Source: an uncultured Peptostreptococcaceae bacterium (lineage in GTDB: Bacteria; Bacillota; Clostridia; Peptostreptococcales; Peptostreptococcaceae). From it: a stretch of DNA of 64,000 nt. The notes below the pieces were generated by a model. The model was given only the letters and a program-made list of their open reading frames with translations, was not told where the DNA came from and did not search any database. A program made the translations under genes and the position numbers. This document shows positions 25,929-35,898 of this stretch, piece by piece (within the stretch, counting starts at the first letter, position 1; each line of letters starts with the position of its first letter). The stretch lies in the NCBI GenBank assembly GCA_944383455.1, contig CALWPP010000002.1:62001-126000 (forward strand). The letters are read 5' to 3'.

Positions 25929-26237
25929 TTATTTTTTTGCTAATTCTAAAGCTCTATCTAAAACCTTAGCTCCATTCATCATTCCATAATCCATAGTGTT
26001 TATTACTTCAACTGGAACATTTTTAGGATCACATATTTCCTTTGCCTTATCAAGCATAAATCTAACTTGTGGTCCTAATAAAGCTACATCTATTTCATCA
26101 ACACGCTTAGATAATTCTGACTCTGGATAAGCATTTATATCTACTTCTATACTTCTTTCACTTGCTGATTTTTTCATTTTTTCAACTAACATACTAGTTG
26201 ACATTCCTGCTGCACAAAATAAAGCTATCTTTACCAT
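25929..26237 (-). CDS. PTS EIIB, lactose/cellobiose family
   Basis: A 102-residue phosphocarrier. ALFCAAGMSTSMLVEKM places the acceptor at Cys8; DVALLGPQVRFML and NTMDYGMMNGAKVL are family blocks. It takes phosphate from the EIIA encoded 11 bases upstream and gives it to sugar on the EIIC of the same operon. Confidence 0.92.
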   Translation of the reverse strand: MVKIALFCAAGMSTSMLVEKMKKSASERSIEVDINAYPESELSKRVDEIDVALLGPQVRFMLDKAKEICDPKNVPVEVINTMDYGMMNGAKVLDRALELAKK

Positions 26238-26248
26238 AGTATTTTCTC

Positions 26249-26590
26249 CTATCTATTTTTTAGTTCATTTATTTCTTTTTGCATGTCTATCATATTATTT
26301 ATTAGTTCTTTCATTAACATACAATTCATTAAATGGTCTTGAGCATGTACCATTAATATTCCTACTTCACTTTTTATACCTTGAGCTTCTAAAGTTATAA
26401 ACTCTGTTTGAAGTCTATGAGCAGTATTTAAAGTTTCATTGGCTTTTTTTATTAATTCTTCACTTTCTTTATATTCTCCACACTTTACTTTATCAAAGGC
26501 TTCGTGTAGATAACTTTTCGCTTCCCCTGCTATACATATTATTTCAAATATTTTCTCAGGAGATATCTCATTTTTAATATTTTCACTCAA
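26249..26590 (-). CDS. PTS EIIA, lactose/cellobiose family
   Basis: A 113-residue three-helix EIIA. IICIAGEAKSYLHEAFDKVKCG begins the domain, and VHAQDHLMNCMLMKELI carries the active-site His (HAQDHLM) and Asp. The start is probably TTG at 26590, behind GGGAGGTGA; a GTG inside that site is in frame but implausible. It is the only EIIA of this family in the window and may also serve the EIIB/EIIC pair at 6697-8403. Confidence 0.9.
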   Translation of the reverse strand: MSENIKNEISPEKIFEIICIAGEAKSYLHEAFDKVKCGEYKESEELIKKANETLNTAHRLQTEFITLEAQGIKSEVGILMVHAQDHLMNCMLMKELINNMIDMQKEINELKNR

Positions 26591-26649
26591 ATTGTTCACC
26601 TCCCAACATAACTGTTTAGCTATATTTAGCTTTTAATGTACTTTATTAT

Positions 26650-26678
26650 ATTCTATAATAAAATAATTTTAATTGCAA
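26650..26678 (-). promoter_or_regulatory. Sigma-A promoter of the second PTS operon
   Basis: -35 TTGCAA (26673-26678), 17-base spacer, -10 TAGAAT (26650-26655) on the minus strand. Confidence 0.55.
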
Positions 26679-26742
26679 AGTATTTATTCAAATTTTCAAA
26701 CTATTTTTGTATTGTATATTTTATAATATCTATTAATTATAG

Positions 26743-28374
26743 TTAGTCATTAGTTAGTTCTTTTAGCTTTGCTTTTATAAATCTAATAACTATATTTGAT
26801 GAAGATTTATGATTATCTTTTTCCATAACTTTGATTAAATCTTTTACTTTATTAGTTTCATTATTCTGATATAAATTAAATAATTTTATTTCATTTTCAA
26901 GCCTTAATAAAAATGGATTTATTTCATCTAAAAGGTCTTTGTTTTTTATATTTCTAACATTACTTATAGCTTTTTTTATTTTTTGTAATTCAAAATCCAA
27001 CAATTTTTCATCTAGTTCATTTAAAATTTTGCTAAACTCAAATGATAAACTATTAGATACTCTACTATTTCTAAAATGCTTACATACTAAACTAAAGTCG
27101 TCTGCAAGCTCATTCCCTATTAGTTTTTTTATGACATCATTAAAATCTTTTTTACCTCTAAAATTATTAGTATTATACGCATAATGAGAAAATGATAATA
27201 AAGTAAATTTTGATAATTCCCATTTATCCATAGGATTTAAGACTATTCCACCAAAACAATAATTATTTAAGTTAATAAATCTATTTTGGTAAGGTGATAA
27301 AAATATAAGTTTTTTATCATCTTCATAGTCATTTACAGGTACATTGTCCCAAATAATTATTTCGTGCTTTAATATGGATGATATTTTCTTAAAGCTTTCA
27401 GTAGTTATTCTATGTGATAATGTTTCATTACCAGTCCAAAATAATTTAATATCTTTATTTAATTTTTTACTAAGTTCAAATAAGTATGGAGTATCATAAT
27501 CTATATAATACTCTGTTGGGCACATTATTAAATTAAACTCATATAATTGTTCTTTTAAGTATTCATAAACTTTATTAACTATAAAGCTTTGCGCAAAAGC
27601 GGGAGTTTTAAATTTTATTTTTTCTTTACTATTAATTTTGTAATCAATATCATCCATTAGTATTCCAAAATTAGATACACCAATATCTATCATCTGTTCT
27701 AGCTTTTTAAATAAATCTTTATAATCATTTTCATCTAAGAAATTAAAATCATTCCCTGGAGAAATAGTGTAATAAAAATCTATATAATTAAAATTACATT
27801 CATTTAGTAAAACTTTAAACTCTTCTAACTTTTCGCTTGGATAAATCTCCCTCCATTTATCTCTATGATATAAATCATCTTTTGGAGCATACATATAAGT
27901 TGTCAAAAAATTATTACCTAAAAAATTTATACAATCAAGTCTATTCTTTAAGCTCCATGGATTTCCATAAAAACCTTCAATGACACCACTTATCTTTAAA
28001 CTTGGTTCATGAAATATATCTAAAAATGGAACATAAATTCCATTTTTAGTTTTTTTGATTTGACTACAAAAAGCTATGTATCCATTTCGTATTCCACGCT
28101 CATCAGATGAAGTAATAACAACTTTATCTTTTGGATTTAATGATACTTTAAATCCACTATTTTTTATATTTCTATCGCATTCAAATACAATATCAAAATC
28201 AGTATTTTCTTTTGTATCTGATAAAAGTATTTTTATATCTTTGTCAAACTCCACCACACCATTTATATCGCTTGGTTTTCCAAATCTATAAAATTTGCTT
28301 ATGAATTTGAGCACTAAATTATTTTTATTAAAATAGATATACTCATCTTCCATATAAAATTCGTTGTAATACAT
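26743..28374 (-). CDS. GH84 beta-N-acetylglucosaminidase
   Basis: Cytoplasmic family 84 glycosidase of 543 residues. An N-terminal alpha/beta domain (1-130) precedes the TIM barrel beginning SGVIEGFYGNPWSLKNR (about 139-155); catalytic pair Asp241-Asp242 in GILMDDIDY; YMYAPKDDLYHRDKWREIYP is a further signature. A helical region completes the C-terminus. It lacks the signal peptide and binding modules of secreted clostridial hyaluronidase-type members, so it should act on imported GlcNAc glycosides (substrate-assisted, retaining). It follows GH31 by 11 bases. Substrate in this locus: beta-GlcNAc residues of N- or O-glycans; O-GlcNAc peptides are an alternative. Confidence 0.9.
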   Translation of the reverse strand: MYYNEFYMEDEYIYFNKNNLVLKFISKFYRFGKPSDINGVVEFDKDIKILLSDTKENTDFDIVFECDRNIKNSGFKVSLNPKDKVVITSSDERGIRNGYIAFCSQIKKTKNGIYVPFLDIFHEPSLKISGVIEGFYGNPWSLKNRLDCINFLGNNFLTTYMYAPKDDLYHRDKWREIYPSEKLEEFKVLLNECNFNYIDFYYTISPGNDFNFLDENDYKDLFKKLEQMIDIGVSNFGILMDDIDYKINSKEKIKFKTPAFAQSFIVNKVYEYLKEQLYEFNLIMCPTEYYIDYDTPYLFELSKKLNKDIKLFWTGNETLSHRITTESFKKISSILKHEIIIWDNVPVNDYEDDKKLIFLSPYQNRFINLNNYCFGGIVLNPMDKWELSKFTLLSFSHYAYNTNNFRGKKDFNDVIKKLIGNELADDFSLVCKHFRNSRVSNSLSFEFSKILNELDEKLLDFELQKIKKAISNVRNIKNKDLLDEINPFLLRLENEIKLFNLYQNNETNKVKDLIKVMEKDNHKSSSNIVIRFIKAKLKELTND

Positions 28375-28385
28375 TTTTTATTCCT

Positions 28386-30719
28386 TTATATTTCAAATTC
28401 AACAAAAATTTTATTATCTATAATTTTACTTTCAACATATTTATCATTTACTTTTTTATTTTCAGTTGTATTTATGTAAATTTCAAAATTTTTGTAAGTT
28501 TTTTCATATTTATTATAAGATAAATCTATATTTATTAATATTTCTTCTTTGTTCTCAATTTTTATGCTATATAAATTATACTTTCCTTCTTTATATCCAA
28601 ATGAAGTATAATCATCTTGATAATGTAGATAATTACATTCTTTATCAACATAAACATCAAGTATTAAGATATCATTTTCTATTTCCCCAATATAGTTTTG
28701 AGGCTTAAAGTTTGGTATTATACTTTCTTCTTTTATATATATTGGACAAACATCTAGTGGAGTTTCTTTTATTATATAGTTTCCTCCTTCAAACTTTTCA
28801 CAAGTCCAGTAATCTATCCAATTATCTCCTTTTGGTAAATATACCATTCTAGCTTTTTTACCTTGCTCTAACACAGGTGCTACCATTATATTGCTTCCAA
28901 ACATAAATTGATCATTTATCTCATATGTGTTAAAGTCATCTTGATATTCAATAGGAAGTGCTCTCATTATTGGAAGACCATTTTTTTCACATTCATAAAA
29001 TAAATCGTATAAATAAGGCATTAATTTATACCTAAGTTTTATGTATTTTCTATTTATTTCTTCAGTTAATTCATCAAATGCCCAAGGCTCTTGGTCTCTT
29101 GAGTAAATAGTTGTATGGTTTCTAAAAAGTGGAGTAAATGTACCAAGTTGTACCCATCTACTTAGAAGTTCTTTAGTAGTATCATATCCAAAACCACCAA
29201 CATCAGTTCCACAAAACGCCATTCCACTAATACCTAAGTTCATAAGCATAGGTAAGCTCATTCTTAAGTGTTCCCAAGTGCTTTGATTATCTCCAGTCCA
29301 TACTGTTGAGTACTTTTGAGTGCCAGCATAACAAGCTCTAGTCACTACAAAAGGTCTTTTTCCTGTTTGTTTTAAACCTTCATAAGTTGCCTTATCCATC
29401 ATATGACCATATACATTATGTATTTCTTTATGTTTTCTTTCTTTTCCATCTTCATTAAATAAAACATCATCTGGAAGTGGACCATTAAAACTTGCAGGCT
29501 CATTCATATCATTCCAAATTCCAGAAACCCCAAAATCAGTCATAATTTTTTGGTTGTTTGCCCACCAATTTCTAACTTTACTATTCATAAAATCAGGAAA
29601 AACTGAATTTCCAGGCCAAACCCAATTTGTGTATACTATACCGTTTTTATCTTTTGCAAAATAATCATTATGAAGACCTTCATCATATATTTTGTAACCC
29701 TTATCAACTTTAACTCCAGGGTCTATTATAGTTACTAATTTAAATCCATCTTTGTTTAATTTTTCTATCATTTTTTTTGGGTTTTTAAATTTATTTTTAT
29801 CCCAAGTAAAGACTCTAAAATCATCCATATACTCAATATCTAGATAAATGGTATCACAAGGAATATCTTTTTCCCTAAATTTATTTGCAACATCAAATAC
29901 ATTTTCCTCTGGACAATATGCCCATCTACATTGTTGATACCCTAATGTCCAAAGCTGAGGTAGTGGAGTTTTACCAGTCAAATATGTATAGTTTTTTATT
30001 ACTTCTTTTATTGTTGGACCGTACATAAAATAGTAATCTATATTTCCATCAACAGATGCAAAATAATAGTATTTAGAGTTTTCTTTTCCTAAATCAAAAT
30101 GAGTTTCAAATGTATTATCAAAAAATATTCCAAATGCTTCTTTATCTTTCATAGTTATAAAAAAAGGAATAGATTTATATAACTTTTCATAAGTTTCTCC
30201 GTGTGGACTAGGGTCGTCAGTATTCCAATTATAATAATGACATCCTTTTTTGTTTAGATGACCAGTTTTTTCTCCAAATCCATAAAAATACATATCATCA
30301 GTCATAGACTTTGGAATAAATACTTTATAATCTTTGTGGTCAGTTGGTTTATGACCTTCTTGAGTTGCAATATCAAGTCTTCCAGCACAATTTTTGATAA
30401 ATGGTTCTCTATCTCCTCTATAATCTTCACAAATTAGTTTATTTTCTTTATTATATATATCAACTTTAAATTCATCATAAATTTTTAAAGTCAATAATTC
30501 CGTTTTAATTTTTATATGATTACTTTCTTTTTCTGCATCAAATTCACAATCTATTATTTTTAAATCTTCTATTGCTTTTGAGTGCTGCTCATTTCTAAAA
30601 TTTGGTACAAAAAAATTAATTATTGAAGAACTTATAACATTAACTTTTACTTCTATTTTTTCGTATTTTATAGTTACTATATTTTTTTCTTTAGTAAAGT
30701 CTAAAATTTCACCAAACAT
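28386..30719 (-). CDS. GH31 alpha-glucosidase family enzyme
   Basis: A 777-residue family 31 glycosidase of full length: N-terminal beta-sandwich (1-240), barrel (about 250-600), then C-terminal beta domains. Nucleophile Asp is in GIWNDMNEPASF (about residue 404), acid/base Asp in VWTGDNQSTWEH. No signal peptide, so cytoplasmic. Alpha-glucosidase is the commonest activity; in this locus it could remove the terminal alpha-glucose of immature N-glycans, but alpha-mannoside-like or alpha-galactoside-like substrates are not excluded. It is separated from GH85 by a terminator, so GH31-GH84 may be a weaker distal or separate unit. Confidence 0.88.
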   Translation of the reverse strand: MFGEILDFTKEKNIVTIKYEKIEVKVNVISSSIINFFVPNFRNEQHSKAIEDLKIIDCEFDAEKESNHIKIKTELLTLKIYDEFKVDIYNKENKLICEDYRGDREPFIKNCAGRLDIATQEGHKPTDHKDYKVFIPKSMTDDMYFYGFGEKTGHLNKKGCHYYNWNTDDPSPHGETYEKLYKSIPFFITMKDKEAFGIFFDNTFETHFDLGKENSKYYYFASVDGNIDYYFMYGPTIKEVIKNYTYLTGKTPLPQLWTLGYQQCRWAYCPEENVFDVANKFREKDIPCDTIYLDIEYMDDFRVFTWDKNKFKNPKKMIEKLNKDGFKLVTIIDPGVKVDKGYKIYDEGLHNDYFAKDKNGIVYTNWVWPGNSVFPDFMNSKVRNWWANNQKIMTDFGVSGIWNDMNEPASFNGPLPDDVLFNEDGKERKHKEIHNVYGHMMDKATYEGLKQTGKRPFVVTRACYAGTQKYSTVWTGDNQSTWEHLRMSLPMLMNLGISGMAFCGTDVGGFGYDTTKELLSRWVQLGTFTPLFRNHTTIYSRDQEPWAFDELTEEINRKYIKLRYKLMPYLYDLFYECEKNGLPIMRALPIEYQDDFNTYEINDQFMFGSNIMVAPVLEQGKKARMVYLPKGDNWIDYWTCEKFEGGNYIIKETPLDVCPIYIKEESIIPNFKPQNYIGEIENDILILDVYVDKECNYLHYQDDYTSFGYKEGKYNLYSIKIENKEEILINIDLSYNKYEKTYKNFEIYINTTENKKVNDKYVESKIIDNKIFVEFEI

Positions 30720-30740
30720 AAAAAATCTCCTTTTACTCTA

Positions 30741-30780
30741 AAAAAGGACTAAAATTTTAGGATATATTTTAGTCCTTTTT
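30741..30780 (-). terminator. Terminator after the GH85 gene
   Basis: AAAGGACTAAAA and TTTTAGTCCTTT arms (12 bp) followed by TTTAGA on the minus strand. Confidence 0.75.
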
Positions 30781-30785
30781 ATTAA

Positions 30786-33605
30786 TTACTTTTTATTGTT
30801 TTCTAAAATATCAATCTTATCAGTTTCAAGCCCTAAAACTTCTATTTCGTAAATTCTAGTAGCTCCTCCACTTCCTTGCTCTGACTTATTAATATTTACT
30901 CTAACGTATCTTGCTACTTCATAGTTTAAATCATCTCTTGTTACTTTATTATTAACTTCTTTTATATCGTGTAATTTTCTCCAATTAGTTCCATCATTAC
31001 TAACTTCTATACTATATTCTGAAGTGTTCATACTATTAGCTTCTCCTCCGGCTTCAGCGTGGCTCATTCTAAGTTCTTTTAATACATATTCACTTCCTAA
31101 GTCTACTTCTATATAGTTATCTTTTTCTCCAAGTGCACACCACTTAGTATTTAATTTACCATCAAATGCAAACTTACCTGCTTCATTTTCATTAACTTCT
31201 TTGTTAGCTTTAGCTTCTTTGTTTAAAGCAAGGTTTTTTAGTCCTCCAATAGCTTGATTAGTAACAACTATAAAATCTTCTTTTTTATTTATAGTTTCTC
31301 CTGCTTGGTTTTTAACTATTTGACTTAGAGTATATACTCCTTCTTTATCAATCTTAAACTCTGCTTCTTTTCCAGTTAATTCTTTAGTTTCGTTGTTTCC
31401 TTCAAGAACCCACTTAACACCTTCTCCGGCAATAGATTTATCTGTTAGTTTGATACTCTCACCTGGAGCTATTATAGAAGAAGATATTTCAAAGTTAGCT
31501 TTTGGTTTTTCAAGTTGTGGCCAAGTAACAATAATTTCTGAGTCATTACTTTCATCTACTTTAAAACTTTCACTAACTGGTCTAACTATAAATTTAGTCT
31601 TAGTATCTTTTGTAAGTTCTCTTTTTATATCTTTTATGAAAAATGCATTGGTAGGAGTTGCACCAACTAATTCCTTATTTCCTTTACTATCTTCCATATA
31701 TATCTCGTAATGACTTACATCTTCCCCTGATTTATCCCAAGTAAGACGTACATTTCCTATAGAGTTATCTACTACTTTAAAATCTTCAACCTTTAAGTTT
31801 TTAATCTTATTTATATTTTCTGTTTTATCACCTTCAGTTATAGATAATTGCCCTAAATTAAGTTTATAGTTAGATACATCTTTATTAGATTCAACAAGTA
31901 TTGAAATTTCTTGTATTTCATCATTCTTAAATTGTGATATATCTACTACACCTTGAATCCATTCGCCACCTATTTTTAATGACTTTAGATTCATAATTTG
32001 AGTCCCTTTATTTTTTAATACTAATTCTAGTTTAATATTAGCTTTTCCACCTGTTTCTTTATACTTTATACCGACTTGAGAGTTATTTTTTAAATCTAGG
32101 TCAGTCTTATATAGTTTTATTTTAGTGCTTCCACCAGTTTTTAAACTTCCTTCTAGTTTTATAGAGTTTCCTCCGTAGTATGCTTCTTTGTAGTCTATAT
32201 CTGCTTCTAATTTATTATCTCTATTATCAACTATCCATCTATAAGTTGGAAGAACGCCCATCATACCTCTATGGTTCCACTCTTCTTCTGATGCTTTTAC
32301 TCCATCTACATTGAAAAACTCTCCATTACCCATAGAAAAATTAGTTACAAAAGGAAGAGAAGTTACTGGACTTTTCTCAACTATATTATTAGAAATTCCT
32401 TTCCACTCTTTATCACTTTCTTTTCTTGGGTCACCTTTTTCGTTAACCCAAAACTTTTCTTCTTTTTCCAAAAACTCTTCAACAGTTTTTGATGAATCAT
32501 AAGTCCAAGATGGACAGTAAAGTCCTAAAGAAGTATTAGCATCACTACCTTCTGGGAATAAGTAGTTCCATTTTACAGGAGTATTATATCCATTAGCTTG
32601 AACGTCAACTCCAGCATATAAATCATACTTACTTCTTCCCATATCTTTTGCTAATTCACCTGATTCCTTAAGCTCATTTCCTGTAACATAATGAATTAAT
32701 CTATTATCAGCATCACTTGGGTCTACAGTTCCAAATTTTTCATTCGTCCACCAGAAATTCAAAAACATACCATCTGATAAAACGTTATCCTTAGAACCAA
32801 AAAAATCTTTATTATATTTATTTAATCTATTTTGCCAAAACACTCTACCATCATCAATCATTGAGTCATACCAGATTATTTGCATATCTTCTGGTTTTAT
32901 TTCTTGTAAGTAATCTAGAAACTCTTTCATTAAATCAGCAAGTTCTTTATTTACATACTTTGCTCCTCTATTTCCTGTTTCTTGGTTTATAAACCAACCA
33001 TCAAAGTTATAAAACTTAGCTACTTCAATTAACTTTCTGGCCATAGGGAATGTTCCATCTTTGTCCTTAACTAAAAATTCTTTCATCCATTCCATTCTTC
33101 CTCCATACTCTTCTGGTGGAAAAAATACTGTACCTAAAACTGGAACACCATTAGTGTGAGATGCATCTATTAAATCAGCACTTGGTGGTACTATAAGCCC
33201 TTCACCTGCTGAACCTCCCCAAGCAACTAATGTATCTATGTACTGCCAATAACTAAAATTATACCCTTCAAAAGTATCTTTTCCTTGTGAAGGAGTAGAG
33301 CTTGTAGTTTTATTAGCTATTGCAAGAGATATTACTTTAGCGTTAGTGTCTTGTGATTCATTTGTCTTGTTACTTTTTATTCTTTCTTTAAGCTCAACAG
33401 TACCCACATTAAACTTTGCATCTTTATCTTTTTCTGGACTCCAATTTAAAAGTTCGCTTGGATACCAGTATGATGAAAATGGTTGACCAGTTTTTTCTTG
33501 AATTTTAACATCAGATTCAAGCATTGCATAAGTATTTTTAACTGGTAAACTTCCAAATAAAAGTAGTGCTGCTATTGATGAAGCCATAAACTTTTTGTGT
33601 TTCAT
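30786..33605 (-). CDS. Secreted GH85 endo-beta-N-acetylglucosaminidase with F5/8C module
   Basis: A 939-residue extracellular enzyme cutting the chitobiose core of N-glycans. Signal peptide about 1-27. The GH85 barrel spans about 40-400; FDGWFINQETG holds the catalytic Asn207/Glu209 pair (oxazoline stabiliser and acid/base). Then come a jelly-roll domain (about 420-600), a fibronectin-like part (610-700), a PKD-like domain (705-785) and a C-terminal F5/8C/CBM32-like module (790-925) starting LKNLALNKEAKA. No LPXTG or other anchor is visible, so it is probably released or held by its modules. It is the only secreted glycosidase of the locus and should generate the substrates of the ABC importer. 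Confidence 0.92.
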   Translation of the reverse strand: MKHKKFMASSIAALLLFGSLPVKNTYAMLESDVKIQEKTGQPFSSYWYPSELLNWSPEKDKDAKFNVGTVELKERIKSNKTNESQDTNAKVISLAIANKTTSSTPSQGKDTFEGYNFSYWQYIDTLVAWGGSAGEGLIVPPSADLIDASHTNGVPVLGTVFFPPEEYGGRMEWMKEFLVKDKDGTFPMARKLIEVAKFYNFDGWFINQETGNRGAKYVNKELADLMKEFLDYLQEIKPEDMQIIWYDSMIDDGRVFWQNRLNKYNKDFFGSKDNVLSDGMFLNFWWTNEKFGTVDPSDADNRLIHYVTGNELKESGELAKDMGRSKYDLYAGVDVQANGYNTPVKWNYLFPEGSDANTSLGLYCPSWTYDSSKTVEEFLEKEEKFWVNEKGDPRKESDKEWKGISNNIVEKSPVTSLPFVTNFSMGNGEFFNVDGVKASEEEWNHRGMMGVLPTYRWIVDNRDNKLEADIDYKEAYYGGNSIKLEGSLKTGGSTKIKLYKTDLDLKNNSQVGIKYKETGGKANIKLELVLKNKGTQIMNLKSLKIGGEWIQGVVDISQFKNDEIQEISILVESNKDVSNYKLNLGQLSITEGDKTENINKIKNLKVEDFKVVDNSIGNVRLTWDKSGEDVSHYEIYMEDSKGNKELVGATPTNAFFIKDIKRELTKDTKTKFIVRPVSESFKVDESNDSEIIVTWPQLEKPKANFEISSSIIAPGESIKLTDKSIAGEGVKWVLEGNNETKELTGKEAEFKIDKEGVYTLSQIVKNQAGETINKKEDFIVVTNQAIGGLKNLALNKEAKANKEVNENEAGKFAFDGKLNTKWCALGEKDNYIEVDLGSEYVLKELRMSHAEAGGEANSMNTSEYSIEVSNDGTNWRKLHDIKEVNNKVTRDDLNYEVARYVRVNINKSEQGSGGATRIYEIEVLGLETDKIDILENNKK

Positions 33606-33609
33606 AAAA

Positions 33610-34494
33610 TTACTCCCCCTTATTTAAATATTTGTATAGTGCTCCAATTTTTCCTGACTCATTTCTAAACTTACAAACGTCAATTTCAACCATATCTAAA
33701 ACATCTTTATTTAGTAATGATAGCTTTTCTTTTATTTTTTCTATTAAATCATCTCTATAACTTATACCACCACCTATTAAAACCTTTTCTGGTGCAAAGC
33801 TATAAACTATATTATAAATTCCAACTGCTAAAGAAAAATAAAAGTTTTCTACTTCGTTTTTAATTTCTAAATCTCCTTTTTCTAACTCTTCAAAAACTTT
33901 TATTCCATCATAATTAGTTCCTTTTAGTTTATTAACTCTATCTATTAGGTTATAAGTTGATGAAAGTCTTGAAAAAGTTCTAAAATTAATATTACTAAGC
34001 TCTTCTTTTCTATGTTCTAATATATTCATTCCAAATTCTCCAGCCATACCTCTATAACCCCTGTATAGCTTATCATTTATAAAAACACCACCCCCTATAC
34101 CAGTTCCTATTGTAATACATACAAAGTTTTTGTTGTTAACTGCATTTCCCATATACTTTTCTGCCATAGCAACACAATTAACATCATTATCGTATGCTGA
34201 GTCAAGTCCTGTATGCTCTTTTATATATTCATTTAAATACATATTTTCTAAGTCTTTTACTTGTCCCATAAAATGAATATATCCATCATCATCTATTCCT
34301 CCAGGAACACTTAGTGCAACTCCTTTTAAGTCATACTTTTTCTTATATGTATTTATAATGTTTACTAATTCTTCTTGGGTTTTTGAATTTCCTTGTATAG
34401 GAGTATTTATAGAGCTTGACTCTATAAATTCTCCTTCTTTGTTCATAATGCTATATTTTATACTTGTTCCACCAATATCAAACACAATATACAT
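33610..34494 (-). CDS. ROK family sugar kinase (no zinc motif)
   Basis: Cytoplasmic sugar kinase of 294 residues. FDIGGTSIKYSIM is the ATP-phosphate loop, NDVNCVAMAE holds the catalytic Asp, and TIGTGIGGGVFIN and APEKVLIGGGIS are conserved ROK blocks. The CxCGxxGCxE zinc motif of glucokinase/NagK-type members is absent, as in beta-glucoside-kinase-like ROK proteins. It lies between GH1 (11 bases upstream) and GH85 (4 bases downstream). Mannose, GlcNAc, glucose or an intact disaccharide are possible substrates. Confidence 0.85.
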   Translation of the reverse strand: MYIVFDIGGTSIKYSIMNKEGEFIESSSINTPIQGNSKTQEELVNIINTYKKKYDLKGVALSVPGGIDDDGYIHFMGQVKDLENMYLNEYIKEHTGLDSAYDNDVNCVAMAEKYMGNAVNNKNFVCITIGTGIGGGVFINDKLYRGYRGMAGEFGMNILEHRKEELSNINFRTFSRLSSTYNLIDRVNKLKGTNYDGIKVFEELEKGDLEIKNEVENFYFSLAVGIYNIVYSFAPEKVLIGGGISYRDDLIEKIKEKLSLLNKDVLDMVEIDVCKFRNESGKIGALYKYLNKGE

Positions 34495-34505
34495 AATATT
34501 ATCCT

Positions 34506-35882
34506 CTAATTAAAACCATTATTTTTTATTAATTCTCTAAACCAATATGCACTCCTTTTTGGAGTTCTTATAAAATTATTATTTATATCAACTTCAACAA
34601 AACCGTATCTATTTTTATATGCATTTAACCAAGACCAATTATCCATAAAAGTCCATAAATGATACCCTTTTATATTACACCCTTCATTTAATGCTTTATT
34701 TAAGTATTTTAAATGTTCTTTTATAAATTCTATACGGTAAGTATCCTCTATTATTCCTTCTACTTTAAACTTCTCTTCTCCTTCTACTCCCATACCATTT
34801 TCTGATATAAAAAATGGTATATTATTATAATTATCTCTTATATTTATTGATAAGTCATAAATACCCTTTTCATATATTTCCCATCCTCTATGAGGATTAA
34901 TTTTTTTGTTTGGCATATCATAAAAATCAAAGAATGACTCTGGAGTTAAAACTTCTCCTTTCTCAGTTTCTTTTGCTTTTATTCTTCTTGGCTGATAATA
35001 ATTTACTCCTAATAAATCAATAGTATTGTTTTTTATTATTTCTAAATCTTCTTTAGTGTATGTAGGCATTAAGTCTTGCTCTTTTATAAACTCCACAAGC
35101 TCTTTTGGAAACTCTCCAAATACTGAAGTATCTAAAAATGAACGATTTAAAAGTAAATCTGCAATATTTGATGCTTCTAAGTCTTCTTTACTATTACTTC
35201 TAGGGTAAGAAGGAGTTAGATTTATTATTATTCCTATTTGGCCACCTAGCTTTAAATTTTTATATTCCATAATAGCTAAAGCACTAGATAGCATAATATG
35301 ATATCCCACTTGAACTGCTCTTTTAAAGTCAACTACTTCTGGATAATGATAATTTCCTAAATAACCGCACTCAACTGGAACTATTGGCTCATTATGTGTA
35401 AACCATTTTTTAACTCTATCTCCAAATAAACTAAAACAAGTTTTTGCATATTCCTGATACTTACTTACAACCTCTCTATTTTCCCAACCACCAATTTCTT
35501 GAAGATACATTGGCATATCAAAGTGATATAAATTTATAAAAGGTTCTACTTTACATTCAATCATCTTATCTATTACTTTATTGTAAAAGTCAACTGCTTT
35601 TTGATTTATACTTCCATCTTTTTTTATAAGTCTTGACCAACTTATTGAAAATCTAAATGAATTATGACCAAGCTCTTTCATTAAATTTATGTCTTCTTCA
35701 TACTTATAATAAAAATTACTAGTAACTTTCGGACCTATATTATTATGAAATCTATGTGGATAAGTTTCATACCAAAAATCCCAAATATTTTTTTCTTTTC
35801 CATCAATATTGTAAGCACCTTCCATTTGAGTTGCTGAAGATGCACTTCCCCACCAAAAATCTTTTGGAAAGTTATATATCAT
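34506..35882 (-). CDS. GH1 family beta-glycosidase in the N-glycan locus
   Basis: A cytoplasmic 458-residue GH1 enzyme. Acid/base Glu is in FTHNEPIVPVECG, nucleophile Glu in FFISENGMGV; the aglycone loop is DNWSWLNAYKNRYGFVEVD. It lacks the clear phosphate pocket of phospho-glycosidases. Since no GH2, GH5 or GH130 enzyme is present to open the Man-beta-1,4-GlcNAc left after GH85, GH38 and GH125 action, beta-mannosidase is an attractive inferred role; beta-glucosidase or beta-galactosidase are alternatives. ATG 35882 with GGAGGA at 7 bases is preferred over an in-frame TTG 15 bases earlier. Confidence 0.85.
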   Translation of the reverse strand: MIYNFPKDFWWGSASSATQMEGAYNIDGKEKNIWDFWYETYPHRFHNNIGPKVTSNFYYKYEEDINLMKELGHNSFRFSISWSRLIKKDGSINQKAVDFYNKVIDKMIECKVEPFINLYHFDMPMYLQEIGGWENREVVSKYQEYAKTCFSLFGDRVKKWFTHNEPIVPVECGYLGNYHYPEVVDFKRAVQVGYHIMLSSALAIMEYKNLKLGGQIGIIINLTPSYPRSNSKEDLEASNIADLLLNRSFLDTSVFGEFPKELVEFIKEQDLMPTYTKEDLEIIKNNTIDLLGVNYYQPRRIKAKETEKGEVLTPESFFDFYDMPNKKINPHRGWEIYEKGIYDLSINIRDNYNNIPFFISENGMGVEGEEKFKVEGIIEDTYRIEFIKEHLKYLNKALNEGCNIKGYHLWTFMDNWSWLNAYKNRYGFVEVDINNNFIRTPKRSAYWFRELIKNNGFN

Positions 35883-35898
35883 TTGTAATTCCTCCAAA

